Part shown: one piece after another, positions 1 to 11,269 of the stretch
How positions within the stretch are numbered: position 1 is the first letter of the stretch
Layout of the letters: each line of letters begins with the position of its first letter
Assembly: GCF_963924675.1 (NCBI RefSeq)
Contig: NC_089221.1
Coordinates: forward strand, 139,480,263 to 139,544,262
Length of the DNA: 64,000 bases
Reading direction: 5' to 3'
Origin: Phocoena phocoena
Lineage: Eukaryota > Chordata > Mammalia > Artiodactyla > Phocoenidae
Notes under the pieces: model-generated
The model's database searches: none
What the model saw: the letters and a program-made list of their open reading frames with translations, nothing else
What the model was told of the DNA's origin: nothing
Program-made: the position numbers and the translations under genes

Positions 1-1101
1 AGAGATGAACCCACGCACATATGGTCACCTTATCTTTGACAAAGGAGGCAAAATCTACAATGGAGAAAAGACAGCATCTTCAATAAGTGGTGCTGGGAAA
101 ACTGGACAGCTACATGTAAAAGAATCAAATTAGAACGCTTCCTAACATCATACACAAAAATAAACTCAAAATGGATTAAAGACCTAAATGTAAGGCCAGA
201 CACTATAAAACTCTTAGAGGAAAACATAGGCAGAACACTATGACATAAATCACAGCAAGATCCTTTTTGACCTACCTCCTAGAGAAATGGAAATAAAAAC
301 AAAAATAAACAAGTGGGACCTAATGAAGCTTAAAAGCTTTTGCACAGCAAGGAAACCTTAAACAAGACGAAAAGACAACCCTCAGAATGGGAGAACATAT
401 TTGTAAGTGAAGCAACTGACAAAGAGCTAATTCCAAAACTTACAAGCAGCTCATGCAGCTCAATATCAAAAAAACAAACAACCAATCGAAAAATGGGCGG
501 AAGACCTAAATAGACATTTCTCCCAAGAAGACATACATATTGCCACAAGCAAGTGAAAAGATGCTCAACATCACTAATCATTAGAGAAATGCAAATCAAA
601 ATGACAATGAGGTATCACCTCACACCAGTGAGAATGGCCATCATCAAAAAAATCTACAAACAATAAATGCTGGAGAGGGTGTGGAGAAAAGAGATCACTC
701 TTGCACTGCTGGTGGGAATGTGAATTGGTACAGCCACTATGGAGAACAGTATGGAGGTTCCTTAAAAATTACAAATAGAACTACCATATGACCCAGCAAT
801 CCCACTACTGGGCATATACCCTGAGAAAACCATAATTCAAAAAGAGTCATGTACCAAAATGTTCATTGCAGCTCTATTTACAATAGCCAGGACATGGAAG
901 CAACCTAAGTGTCCATCATCGGATGAATGGATAAAGAAGATGTGGCACATATATACAATGGAATATTACTCAGCCATAAAAAGAAATGAAATTGAGTTAT
1001 TTGTAGTGAGGTGGATGGACCTAGAGTCTGTCATACAGAGTGAAGTAAGTCAGAAAGAGAAAGACAAATACCGTATGCTAACACATATATATAGAATCTA
1101 A
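1..1101 (+). pseudogene. Decayed L1 ORF2 C-terminal region
   Basis: This is the C-terminal third of the L1 ORF2 protein, downstream of the reverse transcriptase. In a live element ORF2p is the endonuclease and reverse transcriptase that copies L1 RNA into DNA. Here the reading frame is broken by several small indels and stops. The longest clean piece is 859-1101, 80 residues, containing the typical ORF2 tail motifs [21 protein letters not shown] and a terminal YRI. Endonuclease and reverse transcriptase domains are not in the window. It cannot make a working protein. Confidence 0.9.
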
Positions 1102-1469
1102 GAAAAAAAAATGTCATGAAGAATCTAGGGGTAAGACGGGAATAAAGACACAGACCTACTAGAGAATGGACTTGAGGATATGGGGAGGGGGGACGGTAAG
1201 CTGTGACAAACTGAGAGAGTGGCATGGATGTATATACACTACCAAAGGTAAAATAGATAGCTAGTGGGAAGCAGCCGCATAGCACAGGGAGATCAGCTCG
1301 GTGCTTTGTAACCACCTAGCTAGGAAGGGTGGGAGGGAGGGAGGCGCAAGAGGGAAGAGATATGGGAACATATGTATATGTATAACTGATTCACTTTGCT
1401 ATAAAGCAGAAACTAACACACCATTGTAAAGCAATTTTACTCCAATAAAGATGTTAAAAAAAAAAAAAA
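1..1469 (+). mobile_element. LINE-1 3' part (ORF2 end, 3' UTR, poly(A))
   Basis: The sequence enters the window inside L1 ORF2, runs through the ORF2 stop near 1099-1101, then a G-rich 3' UTR, and ends in CCAATAAAGATGTT plus a poly(A) run at about 1457-1469. The left end lies outside the window. The same 3' UTR type recurs at 1728-2090, 5646-5997 and 41022-41490, and in reverse at 44205-44600 and 55057-55361. Confidence 0.95.
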
Positions 1470-2090
1470 GATACAGGTACCACAATGTTCACTGCAGCAG
1501 TATTTACAATAGCCAGGATATGGAAGCAACCTAAGTGTGCATCAACAAATGAATGGATAAAGAAGATGTGGCACATATATACAATGGAATATTACTCAGC
1601 CATAAAAAGAAACGAAACTGAGTTATTTGTAATGAGGTGGATGGACCTAAAGTCTGTCACACAGAGCGAAGCAAGTCAGAAAGAGAAAAACAAATACCAT
1701 ATGCTAACGCACGTATATAGAATCTAAAACTACAGTAATGATGAACCTAGTGGCAGGGCAGGAATAAAGACACAGACGTAGAGAATGGACTTGAGGACAC
1801 AGGGTGGGAAGGGGAAGCTGGGACAAAGTGAGAGAGTGGCATGGACATATATACACTACCAAATGTAAAACAGACACCTAGTGGGAAGCAGCCGCATAGA
1901 ACAGGGAGATCAGCTTGGTGCTCTGTGACCACCTAGAGGGGTGGAATAGGGAGGGTGGGAGGGATGCTCAAGAGGGAGTGGATATGGGGATATATGTATA
2001 CATATAGCTGAATCACTTTGTTGTACAGCAGAAACTAACAGAACATTGTAAAGCCATTATACTTCGATAAAGATATATATATAAAAAATC
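1470..2090 (+). mobile_element. Second L1 3' end joined head-to-tail to the first
   Basis: Directly after the poly(A) of the preceding L1, sequence restarts inside ORF2 at the segment equivalent to about 847 onward. It runs through 80 recognisable codons (1485-1727), a 3' UTR and a degenerate end at about 2090 (CGATAAAGATATATAT). The missing 5' part of this copy and the join at an internal A-rich ORF2 point are discussed in the findings. Confidence 0.9.
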
Positions 2091-2192
2091 TTATTGCACA
2101 GAGTTGTTGTGAGGATAAAATAGGCTAATGCACGTGAAGTACTTGGCAGAGTACCTTAGTAAGCACTCATCAATAACTATTAATATTATGAA
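2091..2192 (+). repeat. MIR SINE fragment
   Basis: It matches the 3' half of the MIR consensus: TTGTTGTGAGGATAAAATAG, then a degraded 'cctggcacatagtaagcgctcaataa' end. tRNA-derived, ancient and not mobile. Confidence 0.7.
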
Positions 2193-2285
2193 AGATTGCA
2201 TAATATTATTCAATTACTTAGTCTACCTAGGAATCAAGTTTATGTATAAGCTGATGCTACACAGAAACAGAAATATATCTTTCCT

Positions 2286-4990
2286 GGAAAAGAAGTAAAC
2301 CAAATAATAACTAACTATGAAAAAAAAGATAAAATTGATAAACCTTTAGCCAGACTTATCAGGAAGTAAAGGGAGAGGATTCAAATCAATAAAATTAGAA
2401 ATGATAAAAGAGAAGTTACAACTGACACAGCAGAAATACAAAGGATCGTTAGAGACTACTACAAACAACCATATGCCAATAAAATGGACAACCTGGAAGA
2501 AATGGACAAATTCTTAGAAATGTACAATCACCCAAGACTAAACCAGGAAGAAATAGAAAATATGAACAGACCAATCACATGCACTGAACTTGAAACTGTG
2601 ATTAAAAAACTCCCAACAAACAAAAGTCCAGGACCGGACAGTTTCACAGGTGAATTCTATCATTTAGAGAAGAGCTAACACCTATCCTTCTGAAACTATT
2701 CCAAAAAATTTCGGAGGAAGGAAAACTTCCAAACTCATTCTAGGAGGCCACCAGCACCCTGATGCCAGAACCAGACAAAGATATCACAAAAAAAGAAAAT
2801 CACAGACCAATATCACCAATAAACATAGATCCAAAAATCCTCAGCGAAATACCAGCAATCCGAATCCAACAATACATTAAGAAGATCATACACCATGACC
2901 AAGTGGGATTTATCCCAGGGATGCAAGGATTTTTCAGTATCTGCAAATCAATCAGTGTGATACACCACATCAACAAACTGAAGAATAAAAACCATAGGAT
3001 CACCTCAATATATGCAGAAAAAGCTTTTGATAAAAGTCAACACCCATTTATGATAAAAACTCTACAGAAAGTGGGCATAGAGGGAACCTACCTCAATATA
3101 ATAAAGGCCAAATATGACAAACGTACACCTAACACTATACTCAATGGTCAAAACCTGAAAGCATTTCCTCTAAGATCAGGAACCAGTATGTCCACTCTCA
3201 CCATTTTTATTCAATGTAGTTTTGCAAGTCCTAGGTATGACATCAGAGAAGAAAAAGAAATAAAAAGAATCCAAATTAGAAAAGAAGAAGTAAAACTATC
3301 ACTGTTTGCAGATGACATGATACTATATGTAGAAAATCCTTAAGATGATACCAGAAAACTACTTGAACTCATCAATGAATTTGGTAAAGTTGCAGGTTAC
3401 AAAATTAATACACAGATATCTGTTTTATTTCTATATACAAACAATGAAAGATCAGAAAGACAAATTCAAGAAACAACCCCATTTACCATTATATCAAAAG
3501 GATTAAAATACTTAGGAATAAACCTACCAAAGGAGACAAAAGATTGGCATTCCAAAAACTATAAGATGCTGATGAAAGAAATGGAAGACGACACAAACAG
3601 ATCGAAAGACATACCATGTTCTTGGATTGGAAGAATCCATATTGTCAAAATGACTATACTACCCAAGGCAGTCTACAGATTCAATGCAATCCCTATCAAA
3701 TTAGCAATGGCATTTTTCACAGAACTAGAAACAAATATCTTAAAATTTGTATGGAGACACAAAAGACCCTGAATAGCCAAAGGAATCTTGAGAAAGAAAA
3801 ACAAAGTTGGAGGAGTCAGGCTCCCTGACTTCAGACTATAGTACAAAGCTGTAGTCATCAAAACAGTATGGTACTGGCACAAAAACAGACATATAGATCA
3901 ATGGAATAGGACAGAAAGCCCAGAAATGAACCCACACACCTATGGTCAATTAATTTCTATGACAAAGGAGGCAAGACTATACAATGCTGGAAATACAGTC
4001 TGTTCAACAAATGGTGCTGGGCAATCTGGACAGCTACTCTTTAAAAAAATGAAATTAGAACATTCTTTAACACCAGACCCAAAAATAAGCTCAAATGGAT
4101 TAAAGATGGGACACTATAAAACTCTTAGAGAAGAACATAGGCAGGGCACTCTTTGACATAAATCACAGCAATATTGTTTTCAATCTGCCTCCCAGAGTAA
4201 TGGAAAGAAAAACAAAAATAAACAAATGGGACCTAATTAAATCCAAAAGCTTTTGTACAGCAAAGGAAACCACACACAAAATGAAAAGACAAACCACAGA
4301 CTGGGAGAAAATATTTGCAAATGATGTGACCGACATGGGATTAGTCTGCAAAATTTACAAACAGGGCATGCAGCTTAAACAACCCATTCAAAAAATGGGC
4401 AGAGACCGAAATAAACATTTCTCCAAAGAAGACATACAGATGGCCAAGAGGCACATGAAAAGATGCTCAACATCAGCAGTTATTAGAGAAATGCTACCAC
4501 CTCACACCAGTCAAAATGGGTATCATCAAAAAATCCACAAACGATATATGCTGGAGAGGGTGTGGAGAGAAGGGAACCCTCCTACACTGTTGGTGGGAAT
4601 GTAAATTGGTATAGCCACTATGGAGAACAGCATGGAGGTTCCTTAAAAAACTGAAAATAGAGCTACGTTATGTTTCTGCAATCCCACTCCTGGGCATACA
4701 TCCAGAGAAAAACATGATCTGAAAGGATACATGCACCCTAATGTTCATCGCAGCACTCTTTACAATAGCCAAGACATAGAAGCAACGTAAAGGTCCATCG
4801 ACAGATAAATTGATACAGAAGATGTGGTACATATATACAATGGAATATTACTCAGCCATTAAAAGAATGAAATAATGCCATCCGCAGCAACATGGGTGGA
4901 CCTAGAGATTGTTATACTGAGTGAAGTTAAGTCAGAGAGAAAAAGATATGATATCGCTTATAAGCAGAATCTAAAAAGAAATGATACACA
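2286..4990 (+). pseudogene. Decayed L1 ORF2 with reverse transcriptase domain
   Basis: Pieces of the L1 reverse transcriptase are readable but broken. 2484-2678 has the [13 protein letters not shown] motif of the early RT fingers. 2762-3343 carries [11 protein letters not shown], then AEKAFDK and the catalytic box FADD at 3305-3316. 3566-3772 and 4200-4604 carry downstream thumb and C-terminal segments. In a live element this enzyme makes L1 cDNA at the nicked target. The apurinic-type endonuclease domain is missing, and ORF1 is missing. Frameshifts between the pieces and stops rule out function. Confidence 0.92.
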
Positions 4991-5305
4991 TGAACTTACT
5001 TACAAAACAGAAACAGACTCACAGACTTAGAGAACGAACTTATGGTTACCAGGGGGAAGGCATAGTTAGGGAATTTGGGATTGACATGTACACACTACTA
5101 CATTTAAAATGGATAACCAACAAGGACCTACTGTATAGCACAGGGAACTCTGCTCAATATTATGTAACAATGTAAATGGGAAAAGAATTTGAAAAATAAT
5201 AGATACATGTATATGTATAATTGAATCACTTTCCTGTACATCTGAAACTATCACAACACTGTTAATCAACTATACTCCAAAATAAAATAAAGAGTTAAAA
5301 AAATT
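2286..5305 (+). mobile_element. LINE-1, 5'-truncated, about 3 kb, old
   Basis: The element begins just upstream of the reverse transcriptase coding region, runs through the rest of ORF2, and ends with a 3' UTR of a different type from the first L1 (AGGGGGAAGG, TAGCACAGGGAACTC, ending AATAAAATAAAGAG and a short A run). Many stops and indels mark it as older than the elements on either side. Confidence 0.95.
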
Positions 5306-5645
5306 CTATGAGAGGACTAAAAGAGTTGGTTATAGTGTGAAACTATTGGGTACTTTACAATCAATTTTAATAGGAAAGAGAAAATACATAATGCTATAGT
5401 AGGAGAAAAAAAATAGATGGGCTTTGGAGGCTGACATTCAAGTGCTAGATTTACCATTTATTAATGTAACCTTGAATGATTTAATCTCTAATAGCCTCTT
5501 TTGTTCACATACAGAAAAATATTTTAAGCTTAACTACACATTAGAATCATTTGTTTAATTAAAAAAAAATAGAGACACTGTCTCAAACCAGAGCTTATGA
5601 AATGAGAAATAGGATTTTTATGCATGTTTTAAAACCTCATGGGCT
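5306..5645. other. Unique DNA with a MIR-like fragment
   Basis: A weak plus-strand MIR resemblance lies at about 5420-5530 (GGAGGCTGACATTCAAGTG, then a degraded 'accttggcaagt' core). 5631-5645 is the left target duplication of the next L1. Nothing else is seen. Confidence 0.5.
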
Positions 5646-5997
5646 GATAAACCTAGTTGCAGGACAGGAATAAAGAATAGACATAGAGAATGGACTTGAG
5701 GAAACGGGGTGGGAGGGAGAAGCTGGAGGGAAGCAAGAGTAGCATCGACATATATACACTACCGAATATAAAACAGTTAGTTAGTGGGAAGCAGCAGCAC
5801 AGCACAGGGAGATCAGCTCCGTGCTTTGTGATGACCTAGAGGGGTGGGACAGGGAGCATGGGAGGGAGGTTCAAGAGGGAGGGGACATGGGGACATATGT
5901 ATGCATATGGCTGATTCACTTTGGTATACTACAGAAACTAACACAATATTGTGAAGCAATTATACTCCAATAAAAATCTATTAAAAACAAAAAACAA
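5646..5997 (+). mobile_element. L1 3' UTR-only insertion with target duplication
   Basis: Only the last 350 bases of an L1 are present: 3' UTR, CCAATAAAAATC and an A-rich tail. It is flanked by AAAACCTCATGGGCT at 5631-5645 and AAAACCTCACGGGCT at 5998-6012, a 15-base target-site duplication with one mismatch. This is a severely 5'-truncated insertion made by target-primed reverse transcription. Confidence 0.95.
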
Positions 5998-6012
5998 AAA
6001 ACCTCACGGGCT

Positions 6013-6215
6013 AATGTGTTGCTCAGCTGAAACTGAAATAAATGGATGTAGGAAAGGAGAATAACAATACTTTCCTCACAGGATTCTTTGAAGCAACAAG
6101 TAAGATAATGTGGACAACTCCCTGGAGAGGGTCAAGAAATGGTAGTTTCCTGCTCTTTCACTCTTCCTCAGGATACCAGGAACAGTAAGCAAAATACTTT
6201 TAGAACAGTAATGTG
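6013..6215. other. No feature recognised
   Basis: Short unique stretch, no open frame of note. Confidence 0.5.
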
Positions 6216-6345
6216 AAATAAAAAATTCTGGATGCAAATTCTATCTCTGTCCCTTTACTAGCTGAAAGATTGTGGGCAAGTCATGTAATTTCTTTAAGTC
6301 TCAGTTTTCTACAAGTTTAATAAGAATCAAATTAACATGTTTAAT
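6216..6345 (+). repeat. MIR SINE fragment
   Basis: The MIR core order is visible: 'aaattctatctctgtccctttactagctg', 'tgggcaagtcatgtaattt', 'ctcagttttct'. Confidence 0.75.
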
Positions 6346-6407
6346 CAGTCAGATGATAGATACCCAATATTCATGAAGAAATAAATAAACCATTTAATCA
6401 GATAATC

Positions 6408-6710
6408 AATTCATCCAATATTTTTTGAGCACTTTTAAACGCTTGGTACTCTTCTAGGAATTGTAGATATAAAGAGAGGAAGGAAAAAAAATGAACATGG
6501 TTCCTACCCTTATGATATATAAGATTTAAAAAAAAAGAAGAAATAGAAAAATAAATAATAAACAAATAGTGATACATACCATAAAGTAAATACAAGTGGT
6601 TGAAACAGAAAATAATGGTGAAGGGGGACTTAGCTGAGATAAACAGAATCATCAAGAATGGCCACGCTGGGAAATTATTTTTACTATGTGATCAAGACAA
6701 GAGACAGAAG
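6408..6710 (-). repeat. LINE-2 3' end, reverse orientation
   Basis: Read on the minus strand it has the L2 3' order. On the plus strand it starts 'attcatccaatattttttgagcac', then 'cttggtactcttctaggaattgtagatata', and later an A-rich 'aataaataataaacaaatag' segment typical of reversed L2. Confidence 0.65.
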
Positions 6711-7730
6711 AAAGTACAGTGTGATAAGGTGAAAAACAGGGCTTTGGGCTCCAATTATTTTAGTTGAAAACCTAGAAAATGAGAAGGACTCAAACAATGG
6801 ACGGATTCAAATGTTTTGCCTTATGTTAACCCTGATACAATCAAGGTAACTAAATGCCTTAGCCAAATTTGAGAAGAGAAGCAGATTTTCCCCTTTCAAG
6901 CAATAAGTATGCCAATACCACCCACTGGTTTTTGATTTTCACCTTTTAATAAGAATGCCTTAGATTCTTTCTTCATCTGTGGTATCCAGAGACCTCTCAC
7001 CTTGTGTTCATTTTATTCACCAAATGGAAATCAACAACTTTGAGTGGCATCCAACTCATCTCTGGGAAGAATAATATTGTGAATTCTGTCACAAAAGCTA
7101 CAGGTGCCAAGATTTTCTAGAGAACTGGGTTCGTTATGTCCAGGCAAAATCACCCAGGTCACAGTCCTGTCCATGTTCTCTAAAATGTTTTTTCTAATAA
7201 CAAGGATCACATACATATACATTTATGCAAGTAAACATTTTCATTGTTTCATTTATCCTTGTCCCTATTGATTGTTTCACCAAAGGAGATAAGGGAGGTC
7301 TTTAAAAGAAGTGACTGTTCTTCAATCTCACCAGTTCTTCTCCATGCTAACAGAAAAAGAAGGAATTTGGAATTCATCTTGGAAGATTTCAGGACATCTT
7401 TTTCTGATTAGTGGAGAGACAGCATTTAATAAAGCAGTCTCTGTAGATGCTGCAACCTTGCTACAGCCAGACAGCATGCCTTTGTTACGTCACCCTGCTC
7501 TGGGGAGAAGACTGAAGAACAGCCTCATTTATAGGACAAATGTGTGTAGACACTGCTCTATCTCAAGAGTTCAAAAATCTCCAGATGTTATTTCAATATT
7601 CAATCAAACTTAAGGCATTAAATATAAATCCACATTATCATAACAAAATTATTTAAAATGTTAGGTCTGTAGCTTCTGTTAAACCAAAAGGAATGTTCCC
7701 AGGATTTACACATGTCCATAAGGTATGGTT
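6711..7730. other. Unique DNA, no gene seen
   Basis: No recognisable repeat. A 100-codon plus-strand frame at 7311-7613 has no motif, no domain I recognise and no splice or promoter context, so it is probably chance. Confidence 0.45.
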
Positions 7731-7734
7731 TGTT

Positions 7735-8400
7735 TCTTGGTTCATTAGTTCACTCATTTAGTCATTCAAGAAATATGTATTTTTGTGTCTCCTGTGTGCC
7801 AGGCACTATGCTACACACTAGGGTTTCACCACTGAGTGATGCAGATGTGTTGAATGTCCTGGAGGAATTTAAAAAGCTAACTGCAGGGGGAGCCAGTTAT
7901 ATGAAACAAACAATTCAATGAAATATGTGATTATGGATTCTTTCAGTTCTTTGAAGAGACAAAGGATTTTTGAGAGATTAACCTCATGAGGGCAAGGACT
8001 GGCTATGAGAAAAATAATTCTCTACAGAAAGGGCATTTAAACACTTCCATGGGGGATCAGTAGAAACTTGCTAGGAAAAAATGAGTAGTGATGAGGACAA
8101 GAGAGGGGGGGCTTTACAGGCTAACCGAATGGCCAGCTTTGTGCACATGTCCGTGCAAAGAGAGAAGGAACCTTGGCAAGATTAAAACTTGAAAGACATC
8201 CTGTGTAGTTGATGCTTGGTTATTAAGTAAATGATTGATCATTCAAGGTATGGTAAAAAATTTGTACCTCATCCTAAGGGTAACTGGAAGCCACCAAACA
8301 TTTTTAAGCAGAGAAGCTACATATTTTGAAAACAGTCATATATTTTAAGGAATGATCACTCTGAGTGTTAAGGGAAGAGTAAATGTGGGTATGAGACCTG
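7735..8400 (-). repeat. LINE-2, reverse orientation
   Basis: The plus strand shows the reversed L2 order: 'cattcaagaaatatgta', 'tgtgccaggcactatgctacacactaggg', then a diverged body with 'catcctaagggtaactggaagccacc' and 'aatgatcactctgag'. Ancient and inactive. Confidence 0.65.
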
Positions 8401-8705
8401 TGCTGAAAAAAAAAATTACTTAAAAAAAATTAAATGCAGTATTTACACTTAACCGTGTGGTAAAAGGTCTCCTCTCAAGTCAGATAATTTAGCTTAGAGT
8501 CCAGGTTCTCCCATTATACAAGGTGTAAAAAAAAACTTAGTAAGTTTTTAAATAACACTAAGAAATAGGGCATTTATTCTGGAAACTTTTAATAAAAGCA
8601 AGTCTCCAATCTTAATCCCAAACAGGTCATTCACATAACAAATATGTATCACTTTTGAAACGACAAATACATATTTCGCCTGGTTTGCTGGTCGTGTATT
8701 TATAC
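8401..8705. other. No feature recognised
   Basis: AT-rich unique sequence with short A runs at 8406-8430 and 8528-8535. Confidence 0.45.
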
Positions 8706-8707
8706 CA

Positions 8708-8853
8708 GTGCTTCTCAAGGTGGGTTCCCAGACCAGCAACATCAGCATCAAGTGGGAACCAGTTAGACATGAAAACTCTCAGGCCCCCTTCCAGACCTAC
8801 TGAATGAAGCCCTACAACTGGCTCTGATACAGGCTTCAGTTTGAGAACTACTA
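8708..8853 (-). mobile_element. MER5A-like hAT element remnant
   Basis: Starts CAGTGCTTCTCAAGGTGGG and ends with TTTGAGAACTACT, matching the inverted ends of the MER5A hAT-Charlie family. The interior shows 'agcaacatcagcatcaagtgggaacc' and 'agacctactgaatga'. It is a non-autonomous DNA transposon with no transposase. Confidence 0.8.
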
Positions 8854-9013
8854 AAGTTTGAGAATAATCAACTTGTATAAATGGTGTTCACAAGCAAATA
8901 TTGTTGAGTTTTCCAAGGGATGGTTGGTTACAGTCTATGAATTAGTATACTTTAAACATTCATAGGCATTAATGCTGGAGGGACTTCATGTCTACTTAAT
9001 ATGATTCATGCTA
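8854..9013. other. Unique DNA
   Basis: No feature except the candidate left target duplication of the next L1 at about 8998-9013. Confidence 0.4.
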
Positions 9014-9822
9014 ACACAAATAACAAATGTTAGTAAGGAAGAAAGGGAACCCTCGTACACTGTCGGTGGGAATGTAAATTGGTGCAGCCACTGGAAAAAC
9101 ATATGGAGGTTCAAAAAACCAAAACAGAACTACCATATGACCAAGCAATTCCACGCCTGGGTATATTAAAAAACAAAACAAAACAAAACAAAAACACAGA
9201 AACACTAATTTGAAAAGATACATGCACCTCAATCCCAAGGCCCACTGCAGCATTATTTATATTGCCAAGACATGGAAGCAACCTAAGTGTCCATCAACAG
9301 ATAAATAGATAAAGAAGATGTGGAGGATATATACAATGGAATACTACTCAGCCAAAAAAAGAATGAAATTTTGCCATTTGCAACAATATGGATGGACTTA
9401 GAGGGTATTATGCTAAGTGAAATAAGTCAGACAGAGAAAGACAAATACTGTATGATGTCACATGTGGAATCTAAAAAATACAACAAACTAGTGAATATAA
9501 CATGAAAGAAGCAAACTCACAGATATAGAGAACAAACCGGTGATTACCATGGGGAGAGGGAAGGAGGGAGGGAAAATATAGTGGTAGGGGAGTAAGAGGT
9601 ACAAACTACTAGGTATAAAATAAGCTACAAGGATATATTGTACAACACAGGGAATATAGCCAATATTTTATATAACTATAAATGGGGTATTACCTTTAAA
9701 AATTATGAATCACTATATTCTACACCTGTAACATATAATATCGCACAACTATACTTCAATAATAGAAATGTGTGTGTGTGTCTGTGTCTGTGTGTATATG
9801 TGTGTGTGTGTAAATAAATAAA
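9014..9822 (+). mobile_element. L1 3' end with a TG-repeat tail
   Basis: This holds the ORF2 C-terminus (9320-9505 keeps a frame with ISQTEKDKYC), a 3' UTR and an A/TG-rich tail. Flanks around 9001-9013 (ATGATTCATGCTA) and 9823-9835 (ATGACTCATCCTA) match at 11 of 13 bases, a likely target duplication. An A/C-rich stretch at 9170-9200 lies inside ORF2. The 5' end has lost some bases near 9035. Confidence 0.9.
9769..9812. repeat. (TG)n microsatellite in L1 tail
   Basis: TG dinucleotides with TCTG and TATA interruptions, placed between the L1 polyadenylation region and its target duplication, so it probably grew out of the L1 tail. Confidence 0.9.
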
Positions 9823-9889
9823 ATGACTCATCCTACTGATTGCAAACTGAAGCCCAGAGAGGGTAAAAGTCTTGCTCTGGTCACACAGT

Positions 9890-10125
9890 GTTTGAAGGAA
9901 AAGACTTTGAGATGAGACAAATCTGAGTTTGAATTGTCTGTCACTCATCAAGTGTGTGACCTTGGGCAAGTTTTTTAACTCTTCTGGACTCAGCTTTTTC
10001 ACTAAAAAATAAGGATAATAAGAGTATTTATTCCATATTGGTGCTGTGAGGATTACATGAAATGACACTGAAGCATTTCACCCAGTGACTGGCACACAGT
10101 AAGTACTCAATAAATGGTAGCAATT
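9890..10125 (+). repeat. MIR SINE, nearly complete
   Basis: Nearly the full MIR order is visible: 'gtgtgaccttgggcaag', 'ctcttctggactcagc', 'gtgctgtgaggattacatgaaatg', 'actggcacacagtaagtactcaataaatgg'. One of the best preserved MIRs here. Confidence 0.9.
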
Positions 10126-10424
10126 CTTTGGTCCAAAGAAATTTTCCCCCTCACGTTTTGAGGTTTCTCTGAGTGGAATGTCTTATAAATGAATGTGTAC
10201 AATTATTGGAGCCACAATTCTACTCTTTCTAAGGAAAGCTATCACTACATCAGTGATACCTTGAACAACTGATAAAATCCTAGAATTGAGTACATCTCTT
10301 GTTATGCTATCGATTGCACTGCTCAAGGCTCTTAATGACTAGTTCAAATTCCATTTTTATGCAAGGCAAGATCAAATGGCAGCATTTTTGGAGATTATTG
10401 ATAGGTCTATCTCTTTGGTATCTT
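10126..10424. other. No feature recognised
   Basis: Unique AT-rich sequence, no repeat or gene signature. Confidence 0.45.
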
Positions 10425-10697
10425 AAGTCCCTTGTGCCTGTTTCCCTAGGTATTTGTGTAGCTGATTTCTTCCCATTATCCCTACTTTTGCTTACTTAAA
10501 TGTCCACCTTCTTCTAAAGGACTTTTCTGACCAAATAGTCTTAAACAGCCACTATAGACATTCTTTTATTACTGTACAAACATCTTATTTCTTAGCTAGT
10601 CTCCCCAATTAGCAAGTAAGGTCTCTGAAAATTCAAGACTATATTCTCAGGGCCTAAAACAGTAGGAGATTAATAGATATTTGTTGAATGATTGAGT
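10425..10697 (+). repeat. LINE-2 3' end
   Basis: Ends with 'agcaagtaaggtctctgaaaattcaag', 'cctaaaacagtagg' and 'tagatatttgttgaatgattg', the standard L2 3' terminus. Confidence 0.8.
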
Positions 10698-10799
10698 TGA
10701 GGTTGGATTGGGGGTTTAGCGGGACACTGATAAATTCACCACACAGTGAAGGAGTTGATCCGGGTCACAATTACTAGTGAGCTTCCAGCGAGAGTGATT

Positions 10800-11035
10800 G
10801 TAAGAGCTTTTACTTTACATCCACTGTCAGATACTATGATAAGCACTTCACATACCTAATATCGTTTAAGCAATCTTACAAATCCCATTTTACAGATAAA
10901 GGATCTGAGGCTTAGCAATGTGAAGTAAGTTGCTCAAATTTATAGAACCAAGAGGAGGCAGATCCTCATTTCCAACCAAGACAGTCATATGCCTACAGAC
11001 CCTATGCTTTTGTCCACTGCATTCCAATTCTTCCA
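10800..11035 (-). repeat. MIR SINE, reverse orientation
   Basis: The plus strand reads 'gataagcacttcacatacctaat', 'cattttacagataaaggatctgagg', 'agtaagttgctcaaa', the reverse complement of MIR. Confidence 0.85.
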
Positions 11036-11117
11036 AAATGTCCCTAAAAGCAGAAGTAATGATAAGATGAATAGTGAAAAGGGAAGAGACTGGAAGCTTG
11101 TGCTATAAAGTATTTAC

Positions 11118-11262
11118 TTTTAAAAAAAAAAAAATTGAACTATAGTTCATTTACAATGTTATATTCGTTTTGGGTATACAACATAGTGATTCAATATTTT
11201 TATGTTATAATCCATTTAAAGTTATTATAAAATATTGCCTACATTCCCTGTGCAAAGTATTT
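11118..11262 (-). mobile_element. Short L1 3' end, reverse orientation
   Basis: Starts at a T/A run (reversed poly(A) region), then reads as the reverse complement of an L1 3' terminus (TGAACTATAGTTCATTTACA, then 'gggtatacaacatagtgattcaatat'), stopping at about 'cattccctgtgc'. Confidence 0.85.
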
Positions 11263-11269
11263 ACCTTTG

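Noticed and set aside
859..1932. Paired frames of 80 codons on the plus strand and minus-strand frames in the L1 3' UTR
   Set aside because: The plus frames are ORF2 remnants. The minus frames are antisense to the L1 3' UTR.
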